NCBI GenBank assembly: GCA_001657295.1 | Contig: LYSW01000025.1 | Span: 1 to 64,000, forward strand | Length of the DNA: 64,000 bases | Source: Oceanicaulis sp. BBD 1991-10 | Lineage (GTDB): Bacteria > Pseudomonadota > Alphaproteobacteria > Caulobacterales > Maricaulaceae | Direction: 5' to 3' | Shown: one piece after another, positions 61,136 through 64,000 of the stretch | Layout of the letters: every line of letters starts with the position of its first letter | How positions within the stretch are numbered: position 1 is the stretch's first letter | Notes under the pieces: generated by a model | What the model saw: only the letters and a program-made list of their open reading frames with translations | Told to the model about the DNA's origin: nothing | The model's database searches: none | Position numbers and translations under genes: made by a program

Positions 61136-61713
61136 GCTTCAATCGCGCCTTCGGCTCGCAAGGCTTCCAGGACCGGCAGCAGGGGAAGACCGAGCACCGC
61201 GTAATAATCTCCCTCCACGCGGTCGAAGAGTTGAGCGCCCAGGCCCTCGAAGGCGTAAGCGCCCACGCCCTTGGTCAAAATCTCTCCCGCTGCGGCGAGA
61301 TACCGGGCGTGAAAAGCGTCGGACCAGTCCCGCATCACCATGCGGCAGCTGGATTGATGGCGCCAGACCACGGTCCCGGCGCGCGCCAGAACAACGCCGC
61401 CTCGAAGCCAATGCGTTTTGCCGCGCAGCATGAGAAGCCGGTCGCCGGCCTCCTCGATGGAGCGTGCTTTGTCATAGGCCTCGCCCTCAAACTCCAGCAC
61501 CTGGTCGGCGCCGAGCACGAGCCCGTCGCGCCGCGCGCAGACAGCAAGCGCCTTTGCCTCAGCCAGATGCAGCGCCAGCTCAGAGGAATCTCCCGCAAAT
61601 GCGGTCTTTATGGCGGCCTCGTCGACATCCGCCGGATCGACCTCGAACTCGACTTTGGCGCCGGAAAGGATGGCGCGTCGTGAGGCTGAACCGGACGCCA
61701 GAATGAAGCTCAT
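61132..61713 (-). CDS. maf: Maf-like nucleotide pyrophosphatase
   Basis: The 193-residue Maf/HAM1-fold protein shows FILASGSASRRAILSGAKVEFEV, GLVLGADQVLEFEGEAYDKA, MLRGKTHWLRGGVVLA and VEGDYYAVLGLPLLPVLEALR. Maf enzymes hydrolyse modified or canonical nucleoside triphosphates to limit misincorporation and can influence septation. The ADQVL motif replaces the DTxV of many relatives, the form seen in the YceF-like group. It overlaps ppsR and aroE by 4 bp. Confidence 0.9.
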   Translation of the reverse strand: MSFILASGSASRRAILSGAKVEFEVDPADVDEAAIKTAFAGDSSELALHLAEAKALAVCARRDGLVLGADQVLEFEGEAYDKARSIEEAGDRLLMLRGKTHWLRGGVVLARAGTVVWRHQSSCRMVMRDWSDAFHARYLAAAGEILTKGVGAYAFEGLGAQLFDRVEGDYYAVLGLPLLPVLEALRAEGAIEA

Positions 61714-62543
61714 GGCAGGCTCCGCCGGTGTTCATTGAGCAAGTTGATGACCTTCGCCGCCGTCTCCTCGATGGAGCGCCGGGTGACGTCGATGGACGCC
61801 CATTCATGGCGATTGAACAGCCGCTTTGCGAAGATGACCTCCTCCTTGACCGCTGATTCATCAACATATTCGGTGGGCCGGTCTTCCTTCAGATTGAGGA
61901 GGCGGTTCCGCCGAATTTGTATGATGCGGTCCGGTGAGGCCGTGAGTCCGACGATGAGCGGTTTCTTGAGTGCGAACAACTCGTCAGGGAGCGGCGCGCC
62001 GGGCACGAGCGGGATGTTGGCGGTGCGGATTCCGCGATGGCCCAGATAAATGCTGGTGGGCGTTTTCGAGGTGCGGCTGATGCCTAAGAGGATGATGTCG
62101 GCGCTGCCCAGATCATCGCCCTGGCCGTCATCATGGGCCATGGAATAATTCATCGCTTCAATGCGATGATAATAGTCCGCATCCAGCACGCGTTGGGCGC
62201 CGGCCTTGCCGCGGATCGGCGCGCCGAGATAGCTGCTCAGCGTCGCCTGTATCGGGTCAAGCACTGCGATCGCAGGAATGCTGAGGCGCGCGCAAAAATC
62301 CTCAAGCTGCCGGCGAAGATCATAATTCACCAGCGTGTACATGACGATTCCGGGATAATCGGCGACGTGATCAAGCGCGCGTTCCAGCTGTTTGGGACTG
62401 CGGACCAAAGCGAACAAATGCTCGATCGGCTCGACATTTTCGAACTGAGCCACGGAGGCGTGCATGACCTCGATCAAGGTCTCCCCCGTTGAATCCGAGA
62501 TCATGTGAACATGAAAATGAATCGACGAATCACTGCGCGACAT
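61710..62543 (-). CDS. ppsR: pyruvate, phosphate dikinase / PEP synthase regulatory protein (DUF299)
   Basis: The 277-residue bifunctional kinase/pyrophosphorylase controls pyruvate phosphate dikinase or PEP synthase by reversible threonine phosphorylation. Seen: FHVHMISDSTGETLIEVMHA, YTLVNYDLRRQLEDFC, the P-loop GISRTSKTPTSIYLGHRG, ANIPLVP and IDVTRRSIEETAAKVINLL. It is the first gene of the ppsR-maf-aroE-coaE-dnaQ operon. I chose ATG 62543, ahead of the conserved start; a longer frame runs into the origin region without support. In Caulobacter this family member is also beside the origin. Confidence 0.94.
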   Translation of the reverse strand: MSRSDSSIHFHVHMISDSTGETLIEVMHASVAQFENVEPIEHLFALVRSPKQLERALDHVADYPGIVMYTLVNYDLRRQLEDFCARLSIPAIAVLDPIQATLSSYLGAPIRGKAGAQRVLDADYYHRIEAMNYSMAHDDGQGDDLGSADIILLGISRTSKTPTSIYLGHRGIRTANIPLVPGAPLPDELFALKKPLIVGLTASPDRIIQIRRNRLLNLKEDRPTEYVDESAVKEEVIFAKRLFNRHEWASIDVTRRSIEETAAKVINLLNEHRRSLP

Positions 62544-62794
62544 CGCAATTCCCAAACTCTTGCGCCCAAGGGTTAGCCGCCGCGGCGCCTGTGAACAAGC
62601 TGGCGCGCTATTCCACAGTCCAGAACTCAGCTCTGAACAATTGCAGCGCCCGCGACAAATGGCGCCAGCCCGGCGCCCGCGGAGCCACAGCTTCGAACCG
62701 GTCCGGTTGTGGAAGGCCGATCCGTCGTTGAAGGCGCTGGAAAACTTCGTTTCGCAACTCCTCCCACCCAAAACTGGATTCAGGTAACACTTTG

Positions 62795-62819
62795 TTAAGA
62801 AAGGCTAATGAAGAGTTAA
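62795..62819. promoter_or_regulatory. overlapping CtrA-box-like half sites in the origin
   Basis: TTAA-N7-TAAT (62795-62809) and CTAA-N7-TTAA (62805-62819) each match the CtrA box TTAA-N7-TTAA closely. The outer TTAA pair is exactly 21 bp apart. In Caulobacter CtrA binds the origin and blocks firing. Confidence 0.45.
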
Positions 62820-62986
62820 TCCGCGTCTTCTCCACACGGTGGCGAGGCGCGTCGAGAACCGGTTTGAACAGGCTGTGAAAAATGGGCGCCGGTCAGACCT
62901 CGCTTCAGTTTTCCACGCTGTCCGCCGCCCTACTCTTCAACCCCGTCTTTCCTAATAAGGAAAAAGATCGGTATGACGCTAACCGG

Positions 62987-63006
62987 TGATCGGGGAAAAC
63001 CGATCA
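62987..63006. promoter_or_regulatory. stem-loop upstream of hemE
   Basis: TGATCGG and CCGATCA form a 7-bp stem around a six-base loop, ending 25 bp before the hemE ATG. It may belong to the hemE leader or to the origin. Confidence 0.35.
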
Positions 63007-63031
63007 GAAGCGACCATAAGGACACTGCGTG

Positions 63032-64000
63032 ATGGCTGGGGATGAGCAGAAAGCCTTACTGAAGGTTCTGGCCGGCGAGACTGTCAGCCCGCCGCCGATC
63101 TGGCTGATGCGGCAAGCAGGCCGCTATCTGGAAGAATACCGCGCCGTGCGCGCTCAACAGCCGGATTTCATCGCCTTTTGCCTGAATCCGGAAGCCGCGG
63201 CGGAGGTCACTTTCCAGCCCATTCGGCGTTATGACTTTGACGCCTCAATTGTTTTCGCCGACATCCTCCTAATCCCTTATGGCCTGGGCCAGAAGGTCTG
63301 GTTTGAAAAAGGCGAGGGCCCCAAGCTGGATCCGATCGCCCTGTCGGAGCTGGGCCGATTGAGCCGGCGGCGCGCCCGGGAGGTCTTGCAGCCGGTCAGC
63401 GAAACCATTCGGATACTGCGCGCCGGGCTGCCCGCGAAGACCAGCCTGATCGGGTTTTGCGGCGCCCCCTGGACGGTCGCGACTTACATGCTGGAGGGCG
63501 GCGGGTCCAAGGACCGGTTCAAGACGCGCAGCCTGGCCTGGTCCGATCCTGCCGGCTTCGACGCCTTGATGGACCTGCTCGCCGACGCCAGCGCGGATTA
63601 TCTGGCCGACCAGATCGAGGCCGGCGCCGATACGGTGAAGATTTTTGACAGTTGGGCGGACGGGTTGCCGGACCCGTTGTTCGACCGGGTTGTGATCCGG
63701 CCGACCAAGCGCATTGTCGACAGCCTGCGCAGCCAGGGAATCACCGCGCCGGTGATTGGGTTTCCGCGAGGCGCGGGACCTCAAGCCGTTCGCTATGCTG
63801 AGGAAACCGGCGTGACGGCGTTGGCCCTGGATCACGGAATGGACACGCGGTGGGCCGCCGGCGCGCTGCCAAAATCTTTACCGGTGCAGGGTCAGCTGGA
63901 CCCGGCCGTGTTAAGAGCGGGCGGACGCCAGCTGGATGACGAGATCGACCGGCTGCTTTCCGCATGGGCCGGTCGGCCCTATGTGTTCAATCTGGGACAC
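63032..64000 (+). CDS. hemE: uroporphyrinogen decarboxylase (3' end beyond window)
   Basis: The enzyme removes four acetate carboxyl groups from uroporphyrinogen III to give coproporphyrinogen III in haem synthesis. Seen in the 323 residues present: PPIWLMRQAGRYLEEYRAVR with the substrate-binding Arg residues, the catalytic-Asp segment ASIVFADILLIPYGLGQKV, GFCGAPWTVATYMLEGG, KIFDSWADGLPD, PVIGFPRGAGP and the end FNLGH. Roughly 20 residues are missing beyond 64000. An AAGGA ribosome site lies at 63018. The start ATG 63032 follows the origin region directly, the same order as in Caulobacter. Confidence 0.95.
   Translation, partial: MAGDEQKALLKVLAGETVSPPPIWLMRQAGRYLEEYRAVRAQQPDFIAFCLNPEAAAEVTFQPIRRYDFDASIVFADILLIPYGLGQKVWFEKGEGPKLDPIALSELGRLSRRRAREVLQPVSETIRILRAGLPAKTSLIGFCGAPWTVATYMLEGGGSKDRFKTRSLAWSDPAGFDALMDLLADASADYLADQIEAGADTVKIFDSWADGLPDPLFDRVVIRPTKRIVDSLRSQGITAPVIGFPRGAGPQAVRYAEETGVTALALDHGMDTRWAAGALPKSLPVQGQLDPAVLRAGGRQLDDEIDRLLSAWAGRPYVFNLGH

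Larger units (their letters stand above)
62544..63031. other. oriC: putative chromosomal replication origin (oriC)
   Basis: A 488-bp non-coding gap between ppsR and hemE, transcribed away from each other, occupies the Cori position of Caulobacter. It is the longest gene-free stretch in the window and visibly richer in A and T than its surroundings, notably at 62770-62820. It holds several DnaA-box-like sequences: TTCTCCACA (62828-62836, 8 of 9 match to TTATCCACA), TATTCCACA (62609-62617), TTTTCCACG (62909-62917), and an inverted CCTTCCACA (62708-62716). It also holds overlapping CtrA-like half sites (62795-62819), a GATTC methylation-type site at 62777, the 13-bp palindrome AACCGG-T-CCGGTT (62696-62708) and a TTTCCT/AGGAAA inverted repeat (62948-62963). 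Function is inferred from synteny and motifs. Confidence 0.7.

Noticed and set aside
62685-62712. tRNA-like T-loop (GGTTCGAAG on the minus strand) in the origin gap
   Set aside because: No acceptor stem, anticodon arm or CCA end can be drawn; the sequence is explained by the AACCGG-T-CCGGTT palindrome.
62544-62771. Upstream extension of ppsR into the intergenic region
   Set aside because: The extra 76 residues have no family match and cover DnaA-box-like sites; family homology begins at ATG 62543.
1-64000. CRISPR array, prophage, insertion sequence, rRNA or tRNA genes
   Set aside because: No repeat-spacer pattern, transposase, integrase, phage structural gene or conserved RNA segment was recognised on either strand.

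Overview
This GC-rich window is alphaproteobacterial chromosome, most like the Caulobacterales/Maricaulales (Hyphomonadaceae-type) lineage. Support comes from the gene order at the right end: hemE, a long AT-richer gap, then ppsR-maf-aroE-coaE-dnaQ running away from it, with secB, a Tim44-domain gene, mltA and smr beyond. This is the order around the Caulobacter replication origin. An alphaproteobacterial-type icd, COQ9 next to rpsU, divergent maeB/mutS, comM and yraN agree. I saw no rRNA, tRNA, CRISPR array, prophage or insertion sequence.

Layout. 1-10.4 kb is accessory metabolism: HMG-CoA reductase, a membrane-anchored winged-helix regulator divergent from a secreted serine hydrolase, a DUF2855 protein, PPK2, a DUF1254 protein, and a Baeyer-Villiger monooxygenase following a carboxylesterase. 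10.7-18.9 kb holds icd, a DUF6671-type protein, msrA, a DksA-like zinc finger protein, DinB, DUF1499, a NatAB-type ABC exporter and a GerW/DUF2953 pair. 18.9-30.1 kb holds rpsU/COQ9, a kinase-ATPase fusion overlapping a lycopene-cyclase-like flavoprotein, a TetR gene, a sterol-desaturase/LysR divergon, YciI and Rieske proteins, a creatininase-family amidohydrolase and acetyl-CoA synthetase. 30.1-31.9 kb is a three-gene cassette of unknown function whose products share one C-terminal core, which resembles DUF2589 from memory. It is the best candidate for an undescribed system here. 32-36.5 kb encodes a membrane protein, a beta-helix lipoprotein paired with a diheme cytochrome c, a small lipoprotein and a Rossmann-fold protein.

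36.6-46.3 kb holds a frameshifted chemoreceptor, an LpoA-like lipoprotein, yraN, a BON lipoprotein, comM, a hybrid histidine kinase and an AmpG-like permease. 46.3-54.4 kb holds maeB, mutS, a VOC protein, hslU (without hslV beside it) and a frameshifted TetR gene. 54.5-64 kb is the origin-proximal block: a beta-propeller protein, smr, mltA, tim44-like, secB, then the overlapping dnaQ-coaE-aroE-maf-ppsR operon, the putative oriC (about 62.54-63.03 kb) and the start of hemE, which runs off the end. Genes on both sides of the origin are transcribed away from it.

Small-scale signals include four TTCAC repeats on a strict 10-bp period, a perfect 27-bp interrupted palindrome before the monooxygenase gene, nested inverted repeats whose right arm carries a ribosome binding site, and an rpsU gene whose conserved start falls on an ATC codon. 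Function calls rest on motif recognition by eye; no database search was run.
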